NCBI GenBank assembly: GCA_002360555.1
Contig: DEQS01000089.1
Coordinates: forward strand, 6,892-70,891
Reading direction: 5' to 3'
From: Chloracidobacterium sp. UBA3360
Lineage (GTDB): Bacteria > Acidobacteriota > Blastocatellia > Pyrinomonadales > Pyrinomonadaceae
DNA length: 64,000 nt
Shown here piece after piece: positions 42,761 to 50,246 of the stretch. The notes under the pieces are model-generated. The model searched no databases and was not told the origin of the DNA. It was given only the letters and a program-made list of their open reading frames with translations. The position numbers were made by a program, and so were the translations under genes. Within the stretch, counting starts at the first letter, position 1; the number at the start of each line of letters is the position of its first letter.

Positions 42761-42790
42761 AGGCAGGCTTTGCGGGGCCTGCCTTTTTTA
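42761..42790 (+). terminator. Intrinsic terminator of the S9 peptidase gene
   Basis: AGGCAGGC (42761-42768) pairs with GCCTGCCT (42777-42784) around TTTGCGGG, followed by a run of T. It lies seven bases after the stop codon, in the convergent junction with the 42788 gene, whose end it overlaps. Confidence 0.9.
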
Positions 42791-43225
42791 TTTAAGTTCT
42801 TCGGTGTCGTCTTCGCTGGCGTCAAACAAAACGCTGACGGGCGTGTGGGCGGGCGGGAGCGATTGGGTGTATCCAGCTATATCTTTTTGCAGTTTTTCGA
42901 CGGCGTCCCGGCCGCGTTCGAAATCGTCGGCCGTTAGTTTGAGCACGAGTTTGCCGTCATCGGCGGGCAGACCCGCCAACGCGGCTAGCGATTTTGTGCG
43001 GATCTCGATCTTGGCACCTCGTTTAAAGACACCCTTTTTGAATTTAATGTCGAGGATATCGCCGATGGATATGCGTGCCTCGTTAAGCCCGACCGAGACC
43101 AGACCAAGGATCTTTGAGTCAAATTCGAGCACAATACCGGCGGATGAGAACTTAGCCACACCATTGACCTCGGTCAGGCCCTGATGTTTCGAAGATTTAA
43201 ATGGAACGCTGGTAAAACTCTGCAT
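42788..43225 (-). CDS. Conserved hypothetical protein
   Basis: A 145-residue cytoplasmic protein from the ATG at 43225; the longer frame to 43258 runs into repeat sequence. It is mainly beta through the first ~95 residues (VNGVAKFSSAGIVLEFDSKI, ISIGDILDIKFKKGVFKRGA, IEIRTKSLAAL) followed by a helix with LTADDFERGRDAVEKLQKDI. The strand-rich part followed by one helix is compatible with a PH-like fold. I recognise no family with confidence. It is separated from the 43271 gene by an inverted repeat. Confidence 0.65.
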   Translation of the reverse strand: MQSFTSVPFKSSKHQGLTEVNGVAKFSSAGIVLEFDSKILGLVSVGLNEARISIGDILDIKFKKGVFKRGAKIEIRTKSLAALAGLPADDGKLVLKLTADDFERGRDAVEKLQKDIAGYTQSLPPAHTPVSVLFDASEDDTEELK

Positions 43226-43236
43226 AAGACATTTAC

Positions 43237-43299
43237 CCACAAAAAACACAGGGGTCACAAAAAAGAAGTCCTAATTTGTGCCCTTTGTGCCTTTTGTGG
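43237..43299. repeat. Inverted repeat that supplies the last codons of the 43271 gene
   Basis: CCCACAAAAAACACAGGGG at 43237 is mirrored by TTTGTGCCCTTTGTGCCTTT and TGTGG ending near 43299. The right arm is translated on the minus strand as ATKGTKGTN and the stop codon. Confidence 0.7.
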
Positions 43300-43537
43300 C
43301 TACAAAATATTTGCCGATACCAAACAGGCTGATCAGCAGCCAAAAAAATTCTACTACAAACGAAGGGAAGTTAAAGTCGAAATACAGCGAGATCAATATC
43401 AGCGTCGCCCCGACGGCGTTTAGCAGCGAATAAATAAGCTGCTCGCTCCCCACCTTGCCAAGCTGGAGCAAAACGTACGTCACAATAATGACCGCAACGC
43501 CAACCGTGCCGAGTATGTCGTACCATGCATAGGTCAT
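43271..43537 (-). CDS. CBU_0592-like small membrane protein with a repeat-derived C-terminus
   Basis: An 88-residue protein with three membrane segments (about 5-24, 35-52, 58-75). The GTVGVAVIIVTYVLLQLGKV, LIYSLLNAVGATLILISLYF and FVVEFFWLLISLFGI stretches match CBU_0592-type proteins, whose function is unknown. The last residues, ATKGTKGTN, are encoded by the repeat at 43237-43299 (GGCACAAAG units), so the C-terminus was likely replaced. The ATG overlaps the stop codon of the upstream Ycf48-like gene by four bases (ATGA), so the two are coupled. Confidence 0.75.
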   Translation of the reverse strand: MTYAWYDILGTVGVAVIIVTYVLLQLGKVGSEQLIYSLLNAVGATLILISLYFDFNFPSFVVEFFWLLISLFGIGKYFVATKGTKGTN

Positions 43538-44538
43538 TTCATTTTAACGACCATGCCTTTTGGCCCGACTGCCCAGACAGCTTTCACGCCTTTGGCAGCA
43601 ACGGCGTTCAGATCCTCGTTCCCAAGTATCTTCCAAGTCTTACCGCCATCGCGAGAAATATCCGAGCCGTTCGTGCCGACTGCGACGATCGTTTTCTTAT
43701 CCAAATAGGTCACGCCGGAGCGATATCCGCTCAAGCCGATGCCAAGAGTCCAGGTCCTGCCACCGTCGGTAGAGAATGCGAGAGCGTCCTTAGATTCGTT
43801 GGGCTTTTCGTAATTCCCACCTACAATCACGCCATTCTTTTGGTCAAACATAGCGATGGAAAAAATGCCGCTACCGCTCGTGCCTTTCGCAACTTCGGTA
43901 TGAGCCGCCAGCCAGGTTTTGCCGCGATCATCCGATCTAAACACGCGGGCTGCCGTGCCGCCGGAAACAATGTATGCGGTCGATTTGCCGGTTGTTATGA
44001 GACACGTACCGCTGGCGGCAAATGCGGCTTCGCCGGTCAGAGCGATAGCAAAATGTTCGGTTACAGGCGGTTTCCAGTTTGTGCCATCGGTTGTCTCGAT
44101 GAGAACATATTTTCCATCAACCGGATCCGACATCGCGATGCAATTGTTTTTATCCCAACAAGCGATGGCATCAAAAAATGCCTTTTCGTTCGTATTCTTA
44201 AATTGCAGTTTCCAAGTCTTTCCGCCGTCGGTGGTTTTGTAGATACGCGAAGATTCGCCGTTGCCGATGCTTAGGATGTAGGCGGTGTTCGCGTCAAATG
44301 CCTCGATGTCGCGGAAATCGAGCTTGGCGGCGTCGGGCACTTGGATCACATCCCATTTCGCCCCGCCATCGATGGTGCGGATGACCGTCCCGCCCGTGCC
44401 GCTCGCCCAGATGACCTTTTCGCTCACGACCGACAGCCCGCGAAAGCTCGCGGTGGTGTTGACTGCCTGCTTGATCCACTGGGCGTTTGTCGAGATAGCG
44501 ACAGCTATCAATACGAATAATAGTCTTGCGATTTTCAT
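43534..44538 (-). CDS. Exported Ycf48/BNR-type beta-propeller protein
   Basis: A 334-residue protein with a signal peptide (KIARLLFVLIAVAISTNAQW). The mature part is a run of BNR/Ycf48 blades: VIWASGTGGTVIRTIDGGAKW, ESSRIYKTTDGGKTWKLQF, VFRSDDRGKTWLAA, LAFSTDGGRTWTLG, DISRDGGKTWKIL, each with the SxDGGxxW turn. Family proteins act as scaffolds or adhesins; this organism need not be photosynthetic, since many heterotrophs have them. It is translationally coupled to the CBU_0592-like gene downstream. An 18-bp AT palindrome lies upstream. Confidence 0.88.
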   Translation of the reverse strand: MKIARLLFVLIAVAISTNAQWIKQAVNTTASFRGLSVVSEKVIWASGTGGTVIRTIDGGAKWDVIQVPDAAKLDFRDIEAFDANTAYILSIGNGESSRIYKTTDGGKTWKLQFKNTNEKAFFDAIACWDKNNCIAMSDPVDGKYVLIETTDGTNWKPPVTEHFAIALTGEAAFAASGTCLITTGKSTAYIVSGGTAARVFRSDDRGKTWLAAHTEVAKGTSGSGIFSIAMFDQKNGVIVGGNYEKPNESKDALAFSTDGGRTWTLGIGLSGYRSGVTYLDKKTIVAVGTNGSDISRDGGKTWKILGNEDLNAVAAKGVKAVWAVGPKGMVVKMK

Positions 44539-44555
44539 GACATTTCTCTCTGAAT

Positions 44556-44573
44556 AATTAGTAATTACTAATT
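44556..44573. repeat. Perfect 18-bp AT palindrome upstream of the Ycf48-like gene
   Basis: AATTAGTAATTACTAATT is self-complementary over its whole length and is followed by GTTAATTATTAATTAA. It lies in the 72-base gap between the serA end and the Ycf48-like gene start, so it could be a regulatory site or part of an AT-rich intergenic repeat. Confidence 0.5.
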
Positions 44574-44610
44574 GTTAATTATTAATTAAAGACGGAAAAA
44601 AGGTTTCAAA

Positions 44611-45840
44611 TCAGTAAACCATCCTTGCCCGTATCGTACCCTTGATGCCTTTTAGTATCTCAAACGCCTCTTTCGAGAGTTTAGAATCAAGATCGAGTAT
44701 TACATAACCGATCTCGTCGTTGGTTTTGAGATATTGGCCGGTGATATTGATGCCGCCTTTTGAGAGCCGCGAGTTTATCTGGCCGAGCACGCCGGGGACG
44801 TTTTTGTGAATGTGCAGTATGCGGTGCGTGCCGGCTTGGGGCGGCAGGGAAACGGACGGCACAGTGTGCGAGCCCTGGGAAATGCCGAGTTCAAGATAAT
44901 TGATGAGCTTTGCGGTTACGTCGAGGCCGATGTTGGCTTGCGCCTCTTCGGTAGAGCCGCCGATGTGCGGCGTGAGGATGACGTTTGGCAGATTTTGCAG
45001 CCCGCTTTCAAATGTGTCGCCGTTCTTTTCGGGCTCGACCGGGAAAACATCGACCGCCGCACCCGCGAGCTTGCCCGTTGTCAACGCCTTGCCGAGAGCG
45101 TCGAGATCGACGACATCACCCCGGCTGTAATTGAGCAGCACCGCACCTTTTTTGAGGTTTTTGAGCATCGCGGCATCCATCATGTTTCGCGTTGTGGCAT
45201 CGGACGGCACATGGAGCGTGACGATGTCCGAGCTTTTCAAAAGCTCTTTTAGGTCGCGGATCTGGCGGGCGTTGCCGTGCGGCAGCTTGGTCGCGGTGTC
45301 GTAATAGGTAACGTGCATGCCCAGAGCCTCGGCCATGATCGACACCTGCGAACCGATATTGCCATAGCCGATGATGCCGAGAGTTTTGCCCCGCAGTTCA
45401 AACGAACCAACCGCCTCTTTTAACCATTCACCGCGATGAGCAGCGGCGTTTTTATCAGGAATTTTGCGGATCAGCATCACGCACAGCCCGATAATAAGCT
45501 CCGCAACCGAACGCGTATTCGAATACGGTGCGTTAAAAACCGCGATACCTTTCTTCGTCGCCGTCGCAAGATCGACCTGATTCACGCCGATGCAAAAACA
45601 CCCGACTGCCAGCAGCTTATCCGCCGCGTCGAGCACATTCTTAGAAATATGCGTCTTTGACCGTATCCCAAGCAGATGAACGCCCTTGACGGCTTTGATA
45701 AGCTCAGCTTCGCTCAGCGCACCGTTGATACGTTTAACGTCCGCATAACCGCCAACACGCAACTCCTCAACCGCCGCATCGGAGATATTCTCGAGCAGCA
45801 GAATCTTGATCTTTGTGCGGGGGTATGAAGTATTTGCCAT
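44611..45840 (-). CDS. serA: D-3-phosphoglycerate dehydrogenase
   Basis: Oxidises 3-phosphoglycerate to phosphohydroxypyruvate, the first step of serine synthesis. 409 residues from the ATG at 45840; residues encoded upstream (to 45897) come from a repeat. The substrate domain (LLGIRSKTHISKNVLDAADK), NAD motif GIIGYGNIGSQVSIMAEALG (about 155-174), and catalytic YSRGDVVD / RxxxE-type / PHIGGSTEEAQANIG (His about 297) are all present. The C-terminal ACT domain (VPGVLGQINSRLSKGGINIT) gives serine feedback inhibition. It follows lpdA on the same strand. Confidence 0.96.
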   Translation of the reverse strand: MANTSYPRTKIKILLLENISDAAVEELRVGGYADVKRINGALSEAELIKAVKGVHLLGIRSKTHISKNVLDAADKLLAVGCFCIGVNQVDLATATKKGIAVFNAPYSNTRSVAELIIGLCVMLIRKIPDKNAAAHRGEWLKEAVGSFELRGKTLGIIGYGNIGSQVSIMAEALGMHVTYYDTATKLPHGNARQIRDLKELLKSSDIVTLHVPSDATTRNMMDAAMLKNLKKGAVLLNYSRGDVVDLDALGKALTTGKLAGAAVDVFPVEPEKNGDTFESGLQNLPNVILTPHIGGSTEEAQANIGLDVTAKLINYLELGISQGSHTVPSVSLPPQAGTHRILHIHKNVPGVLGQINSRLSKGGINITGQYLKTNDEIGYVILDLDSKLSKEAFEILKGIKGTIRARMVY

Positions 45841-45868
45841 AAAGAGATCGGGCCGATCATCAGCCGCG

Positions 45869-45900
45869 ACTGACAACCGGCCACTGACAACTGACAACCG
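45869..45900. repeat. Half-repeat of the ACTGACAAC type
   Basis: Three units of the type CTGACAAC(C/T)G occur in the lpdA-serA gap, matching words in the repeat at 21110-21147. Only one orientation is present, so no hairpin forms. Confidence 0.55.
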
Positions 45901-45903
45901 AAA

Positions 45904-47313
45904 TTACATATGTATCGTCAGATCATGAACGCCTTCGGCGGCTTCCATTACGCTTTCCGAGACGGTCGGGTGGGCGTGGATGATGCGGCCGAGTTCGTCG
46001 GCGGTGCATTCGAGGGCCATGGCGACACAGGCTTCGGCGAGCAGCTCGGTCGCATGCGGGCCGATGATATGGACGCCGAGCACCTCGTCGTATTTTTTCT
46101 CGGCAACGATCTTTACAAAACCGTCAGTCTCGCCGAGTATACGGGCCTTGCCCGAGGCTGAGAACGGGAATTTGCCGACCTTGACGTCGTAACCGGCGGC
46201 TTTAGCTTTTTCTTCGGTCAGGCCGACGCTGGCGACTTCGGGGTCGCAGTAGGTGCAGTTAGGGACGAGGTTTTGCTTGATCGGCTCTACCTTTTTACCG
46301 GCCAGCTTCTCGACGACCAAGATGCCTTCTTTTGAAGCGAGATGGGCGAGCCAAGCTGTGTCGATAACGTCGCCGATGGCGAAAACGTTTGGTTCGTCGG
46401 TCTCGCAGTATTCGTTGACCTTGATGGTGCCGCGTGGATTGACGACGACCTTGGTGTTTTCAAGCCCGATGCCTTCGATCGAGGGCATACGTCCAACGGC
46501 GACAAGCAGCATCTCGGCTTCGAGCGAAACGGTTTCGCCTTTGGCGTTTTTGCCGGACACTTTTACGCCGCTCTTATTTTTTTCGAGCTTGTCGAGTTTT
46601 ACGCCGGTCTCGCATTTGATACCTGCTTTTTTGAACGAACGAGCAAGCTCTTTCGAAACGTCAGCGTCCTCGATCGGCACAATGCGGTCCATCAGCTCGA
46701 CAACCGTCGTGTCACAGCCAAAGCGGTGATATACGCTCGCAAACTCGACGCCGACGGCTCCTGAACCCATAACGATCAGGGATTTTGGCACTTTTGTCAG
46801 CTCGAGAATGTGATCTGAATTTACGACCTGTTTGCCGTCGGTTTCAAAACCCGGGATCGGCCGCACGACCGAGCCCGTGGCGATGATGATATTTTTCGTC
46901 TCGATCGTCTCTTTTTTGCCGTCAGCCAGAGCGACCTCGACCTTGCCTTTGCCGACTATCTTGCCAAAGCCGTTAAAGATGGTGGCTTTGTTCTTTTTCA
47001 TCAAATAGGTCACGCCGGCTGAGTTTTTGGCGACAACGTCGGATTTGTATTTCTGCACGCCTGCCCAGTCGTAAGAAAGGTCTTTGACCTTGAGGCCATA
47101 ACTTTCAAAATGCCCCGCTTTGTCATAAAGATGAGCGGCATTGAGCAAAGCCTTGGTCGGAATACAGCCGCGCAGGCCGCAAGTGCCGCCGAGCCGCGCG
47201 TCTTTTTCTTTCTCGATGATTGCTACTTTTAATCCAAGTTGTCCGGCTCGCACGGCGGCAACATAGCCGCCCGGCCCGGATCCGATGATCGTTACGTCAA
47301 ATTGTTCTGCCAA
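45904..47313 (-). CDS. lpdA: Dihydrolipoyl dehydrogenase (E3)
   Basis: Reoxidises dihydrolipoamide with NAD+ in 2-oxo acid dehydrogenase and glycine-cleavage complexes. The start is a TTG at 47313, preceded by a strong GAGGAAA seven bases upstream. The 469 residues are full length: FAD site TIIGSGPGGYVAAVRAGQLG, redox disulfide GGTCGLRGCIPTKALL (about 42-57), NAD site IVMGSGAVGVEFASVYHRFG, ATGSVVRPIPGFE, and the C-terminal His-Glu pair HAHPTVSESVMEAAEG. CGLRGC differs from the usual CLNVGC spacing by sequence but keeps two Cys five apart. It likely serves the sucB complex. Confidence 0.95.
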   Translation of the reverse strand: MAEQFDVTIIGSGPGGYVAAVRAGQLGLKVAIIEKEKDARLGGTCGLRGCIPTKALLNAAHLYDKAGHFESYGLKVKDLSYDWAGVQKYKSDVVAKNSAGVTYLMKKNKATIFNGFGKIVGKGKVEVALADGKKETIETKNIIIATGSVVRPIPGFETDGKQVVNSDHILELTKVPKSLIVMGSGAVGVEFASVYHRFGCDTTVVELMDRIVPIEDADVSKELARSFKKAGIKCETGVKLDKLEKNKSGVKVSGKNAKGETVSLEAEMLLVAVGRMPSIEGIGLENTKVVVNPRGTIKVNEYCETDEPNVFAIGDVIDTAWLAHLASKEGILVVEKLAGKKVEPIKQNLVPNCTYCDPEVASVGLTEEKAKAAGYDVKVGKFPFSASGKARILGETDGFVKIVAEKKYDEVLGVHIIGPHATELLAEACVAMALECTADELGRIIHAHPTVSESVMEAAEGVHDLTIHM

Positions 47314-47422
47314 TGTAGTTTCCTCGTGTTACCAATAAAAATAATTGCTATTTATACATTATAGGCGTTTAGTGTGAGCCAATCTAGTTAAGCCTCGGCG
47401 AATTAGATTACAATAGCTCTAT

Positions 47423-47782
47423 ATGATACATTCCGAAGAATTTTTGGCCCTCGCACACGACGCTAAGAGCCAGGTTAAAGAATGCGATGTCGCGGAAGCA
47501 CGTGAACGGGTTGCCGGCGGAGCTGTCCTGATCGATGTCCGCGAAGACAATGAATTCGAGGCCGGCCACGCCGCCGGTGCCAAACATATGTCACGCGGCA
47601 TTATCGAACGCGACATCGTCCAGACCTTTCCCGACAAAGACACCGAACTGGTCCTATATTGCGGCGGCGGCTACCGCTCCGCACTGTCAGCCGTAAATCT
47701 GCAAAAAATGGGCTACACCAATGTCATCTCGATGGACGGCGGCTGGGCGGCGTGGCAAGAATCGGGTGCGCCGGTAGAATAA
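47423..47782 (+). CDS. Single-domain rhodanese
   Basis: A 119-residue cytoplasmic sulfurtransferase. The CH2A/active-site pattern is intact: VLIDVREDNEFEAGHAAGAKHM, and the catalytic loop LYCGGGYRSALSAVNLQKMG (Cys about 75, six-residue CGGGYR loop), ending VISMDGGWAAWQ. The loop length fits persulfide/thiosulfate handling. It is 13 bases upstream of the methyltransferase at 47796 on the same strand. The ATG has no strong ribosome site. Confidence 0.94.
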   Translation: MIHSEEFLALAHDAKSQVKECDVAEARERVAGGAVLIDVREDNEFEAGHAAGAKHMSRGIIERDIVQTFPDKDTELVLYCGGGYRSALSAVNLQKMGYTNVISMDGGWAAWQESGAPVE

Positions 47783-47795
47783 GGTGGGTTCAAAC

Positions 47796-48482
47796 ATGGC
47801 AGAGAATAAAGAAGAAAGACGCGAGCGTCTGCGTGCGTTGGCGGCCGAATTTGAGGCTCGCGGCGATACGCTCGGTTGGTTTGAAGCCTTTTACAAAGAA
47901 TCAGCAGGCGATATCGATCAGATACCGTGGGCAGATCTAGAGCCCAACAGCTATTTTCGAACATGGGCAGAATCGACCGGGCTAAAAGGCGACGACCGCA
48001 CGGCGCTCGTTGTCGGCTGCGGGCTCGGGGATGACGCGAAATATCTGCACGATCTTGGATTCAAGGTCACGGCATTCGACATTTCGCCAACTGCGATCGA
48101 ATGGGCGAAAAAGCTGTATGGCGACGCAGATATTCGGTTTGAGTCAGCAGACCTTTTTGCTCCGCCGCAAGGTTGGGCAGGTGCTTACGATTTTGTGCTC
48201 GAGATCTACACGATCCAGCCGCTGCCGCTCGAAATGAGGCCTCAGGTCATTGATGCGATTGCCGCATTCGTCGCGGAAAATGGAAAACTCGTCGTTGTGA
48301 CACGCGGCCGCGAAGATGATGTGGTACCTGACGTTTTGCCGTGGCCAATGTCCCGCCAAGACCTTGCACGCTTTTTAGACAACGGCCTCACTCAAACCGA
48401 TTTTGTTGTAATGCCGCCCGTCGATGAGGACGAACCGCCGCGTTTTGTTGTCGAGTATGTCCGCAACACTGCTTCCTCTTAA
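47796..48482 (+). CDS. Class I methyltransferase of the TPMT (thiopurine/thiol methyltransferase) type
   Basis: About 228 residues from the ATG at 47796, with AGGTGG eight bases upstream; a GTG at 47784 coincides with that ribosome site and is rejected. Motif I is LVVGCGLGDDAKYLHDLG (about 68-85), with DISPTAIEWAKKLYG, SADLFAPPQGW and FVLEIYTIQPLPLEM. This pattern is characteristic of TPMT-like thiol methyltransferases. Given rhodaneses on both sides, methylation of a thiol (H2S, methanethiol or a small toxic thiol) is a reasonable inference, but it is not shown. It overlaps the ArsR gene tail to tail by four bases. Confidence 0.85.
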   Translation: MAENKEERRERLRALAAEFEARGDTLGWFEAFYKESAGDIDQIPWADLEPNSYFRTWAESTGLKGDDRTALVVGCGLGDDAKYLHDLGFKVTAFDISPTAIEWAKKLYGDADIRFESADLFAPPQGWAGAYDFVLEIYTIQPLPLEMRPQVIDAIAAFVAENGKLVVVTRGREDDVVPDVLPWPMSRQDLARFLDNGLTQTDFVVMPPVDEDEPPRFVVEYVRNTASS

Positions 48483-48814
48483 GAGAACATCGCACTGCGA
48501 TCGGAGAATTTTGCTTTTAGGCTGCCGCAGACGACATCGCACAATTCAAAGACGGTCTGATCAGCGATCCGATAATAAACCGTGTTTCCGTCCTGGCGTT
48601 TAGCGACAAGGCCTTCATCCTGAAGCATTTTAAGGTGTTTGCTGACGTTCGGCTGGGTTGAATTCACTCCTTTCGTGACATTTGTCACACTCGATTCGCC
48701 ATTTTCCAGATACTGTAATATTTGTAGGCGGATCGGCTCCGAAAGCACTTTAAATCTTGCGGCAACGACGTTTACGGCGTCTGACGACATTTTTTGATGT
48801 TTTTGTTTTTTCAT
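48479..48814 (-). CDS. ArsR/SmtB-family repressor of the sulfur cluster
   Basis: A 111-residue winged-helix repressor from the ATG at 48814; the earlier TTG at 48823 would fall inside the operator. The domain: AARFKVLSEPIRLQILQYLENG, recognition helix TQPNVSKHLKMLQDEGLV and wing KRQDGNTVYYRIAD. Two Cys occur late (ELCDVVCGSL). BigR/SqrR-type members sense persulfide through two Cys, but here the first Cys of those proteins is not seen at the usual place. It is divergent from the rhodanese-TauE-ETHE1 operon, which it likely represses. Confidence 0.9.
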   Translation of the reverse strand: MKKQKHQKMSSDAVNVVAARFKVLSEPIRLQILQYLENGESSVTNVTKGVNSTQPNVSKHLKMLQDEGLVAKRQDGNTVYYRIADQTVFELCDVVCGSLKAKFSDRSAMFS

Positions 48815-48816
48815 AC

Positions 48817-48845
48817 TTGACAATATAACGATATAGTTATATGCT
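48817..48845 (+). promoter_or_regulatory. Predicted sigma-70 promoter of the rhodanese operon
   Basis: A perfect TTGACA (48817-48822) and TATGCT (48840-48845) are separated by exactly 17 bp. The spacer is the palindromic operator, so repressor binding would block polymerase directly. Transcription would begin about 48852, some 38 bases before the ATG at 48890, which has AGGAG at 48871-48875. Confidence 0.75.
48823..48842. promoter_or_regulatory. Palindromic operator for the ArsR-type repressor
   Basis: ATATAAC and GTTATAT are perfect 7-bp arms around GATATA. AT-rich imperfect palindromes of about this size are typical ArsR/SmtB operators. It lies between the -35 and -10 boxes and overlaps the first bases of the ArsR leader. 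Confidence 0.75.
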
Positions 48846-48889
48846 CATACACAGATCGAGTATATTACTTAGGAGAACGAATTACAAGA

Positions 48890-49435
48890 ATGACAATTAA
48901 ACAAGCAACAGTGCATGAGATCAACGAGCTATTAGACGGCGGCGGCGAATGTCAGGTTATCGACGTCCGCGAGTTTTCTGAGTTTAATAGTGAGCGGATA
49001 GCCGATGCACAGCTGATGCCGCTTTCAAATTTTGAAAAGCACGCGGACGAGATCGACCACACGAAACCGGTCTATCTGATGTGCCGTTCGGGCAACCGGG
49101 CGAAAAATGCGGCCGAGAAACTGGCGGCAAAGGGTTTTACGGATATTCACGTGGTCGAAGGCGGAATGGTCGCCTGGGCCGGAGCAAATCTGCCGGTCGT
49201 TAAGGGCGAATCTAAGGTATGGTCGCTCGAGCGGCAAGTGCGGTTTGCCGCCGGGCTGTTTGTGTTGTCCGGAGTGCTTTTGAGCCTGTTCGTCAGCCCG
49301 TATTTACTTTTGCTCACGGCGTTTGTCGGGGCGGGACTGATGTTTTCGGCTGTGACCGACACATGTGGGATGGGCATGGTTTTAGCCAAAATGCCTTGGA
49401 ATAAAGCCCCTGCTAGCTGCGAACCCGCGAAATAA
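48890..49435 (+). CDS. Rhodanese fused to a DUF2892 membrane domain (YgaP-like)
   Basis: A 181-residue protein. The rhodanese domain (about 1-103) has CQVIDVREFSEFNSERIADA and the active loop LMCRSGNRAKNAAEKLAAKG (Cys about 64, CRSGNR). The C-terminal part (about 105-175) is a DUF2892 unit with two membrane helices (FAAGLFVLSGVLLSLFV, YLLLLTAFVGAGLMFSAV) and a final TDTCGMGMVLAKMPW Cys segment. YgaP-type proteins hold persulfide at the inner membrane. It is first in a tight operon: the next gene starts nine bases later. Confidence 0.92.
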   Translation: MTIKQATVHEINELLDGGGECQVIDVREFSEFNSERIADAQLMPLSNFEKHADEIDHTKPVYLMCRSGNRAKNAAEKLAAKGFTDIHVVEGGMVAWAGANLPVVKGESKVWSLERQVRFAAGLFVLSGVLLSLFVSPYLLLLTAFVGAGLMFSAVTDTCGMGMVLAKMPWNKAPASCEPAK

Positions 49436-49443
49436 GGATCACG

Positions 49444-50205
49444 ATGTCAGTACTTTTTATCATTGGTTTGATCTTGAGCGCGGTCATCGGCTTGTCATTG
49501 GGGTTGATCGGCGGCGGCGGATCCATACTGACCGTGCCGATACTTGTCTATTTGCTCGGTGTTGGCCCGCACGAGGCGGTTCCAATGTCGCTGGCCGTTG
49601 TCGGGGCGACGAGTATTTTGGGCTCGTACATGCACTGGCGACGCGACAACGTTGATATTTCGACCGGGCTGTTATTTGGAGTCGCGGGAATTGTTGGAGC
49701 TCTGCTGGGTTCGCCTCTGACCAAACTGGTTTCACCCGAGCTGCTCTTATTGATATTTGGCCTGTTGATGTTGGTGGTTGCGGTTTCTATGATTTGGCGG
49801 CGAAAACACAAGATCAGCGGATCTACGCATAAACCCCATCCGGTCCAAGGCATTTTTGCCGGGCTTGGCGTCGGAGTTTTGACCGGTTTTCTAGGTGTCG
49901 GGGGCGGATTTTTGATCGTTCCGGCGTTAGTTTTTTTTGGCGGGCTAAACATGAAAAAAGCGATCGGTACTTCGCTATTTGTTATCTTTCTCAACTGTGC
50001 CGCGGGCCTCGTTGGCCATATGAGCCAGAATATTTTTGACTGGGGACTGACGGGGATCGTGATGGCGCTCGCGGTCGCGGGGGCGATAGTTGGCACGCTT
50101 TTGTCACAACGAATCGCGGCACAACGTTTGCAGAGTTTATTTGCGGTTCTCGTTTTAGGGGTCGCAGCGTTCCTCGTAGTGAAAAACTACGCGGTTATTT
50201 ATTGA
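49444..50205 (+). CDS. TauE/SafE-family sulfur anion exporter
   Basis: A 253-residue membrane transporter with about eight segments and the two-fold repeat of the family: GLSLGLIGGGGSILTVPILVY (about 17-37) and GVLTGFLGVGGGFLIVPALV (about 140-160). Members export sulfite, thiosulfate or related organosulfonates. Between a rhodanese-DUF2892 gene and an ETHE1-rhodanese gene, the likely cargo is sulfite or thiosulfate produced by persulfide oxidation. It starts nine bases after the previous stop codon and is followed by a 41-base gap. Confidence 0.92.
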   Translation: MSVLFIIGLILSAVIGLSLGLIGGGGSILTVPILVYLLGVGPHEAVPMSLAVVGATSILGSYMHWRRDNVDISTGLLFGVAGIVGALLGSPLTKLVSPELLLLIFGLLMLVVAVSMIWRRKHKISGSTHKPHPVQGIFAGLGVGVLTGFLGVGGGFLIVPALVFFGGLNMKKAIGTSLFVIFLNCAAGLVGHMSQNIFDWGLTGIVMALAVAGAIVGTLLSQRIAAQRLQSLFAVLVLGVAAFLVVKNYAVIY

Positions 50206-50246
50206 AATTGGTAAAATACACACAGTTACTCAGGAGAACTAAAGTT

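Noticed and set aside
44539..44610. AT-rich interval before the Ycf48-like gene as an attachment site or origin
   Set aside because: Only a short palindrome is present; there are no DnaA-box clusters, integrase genes or flanking duplications.
45841..45897. Upstream extension of serA
   Set aside because: The added residues are encoded by the ACTGACAAC-type repeat; the family sequence begins after the ATG at 45840.
45904..47313. lpdA considered as mercuric reductase or glutathione reductase
   Set aside because: The HAHPT C-terminal pair and overall length fit dihydrolipoyl dehydrogenase, and there is no Cys-Cys C-terminus or metal-binding N-terminus.
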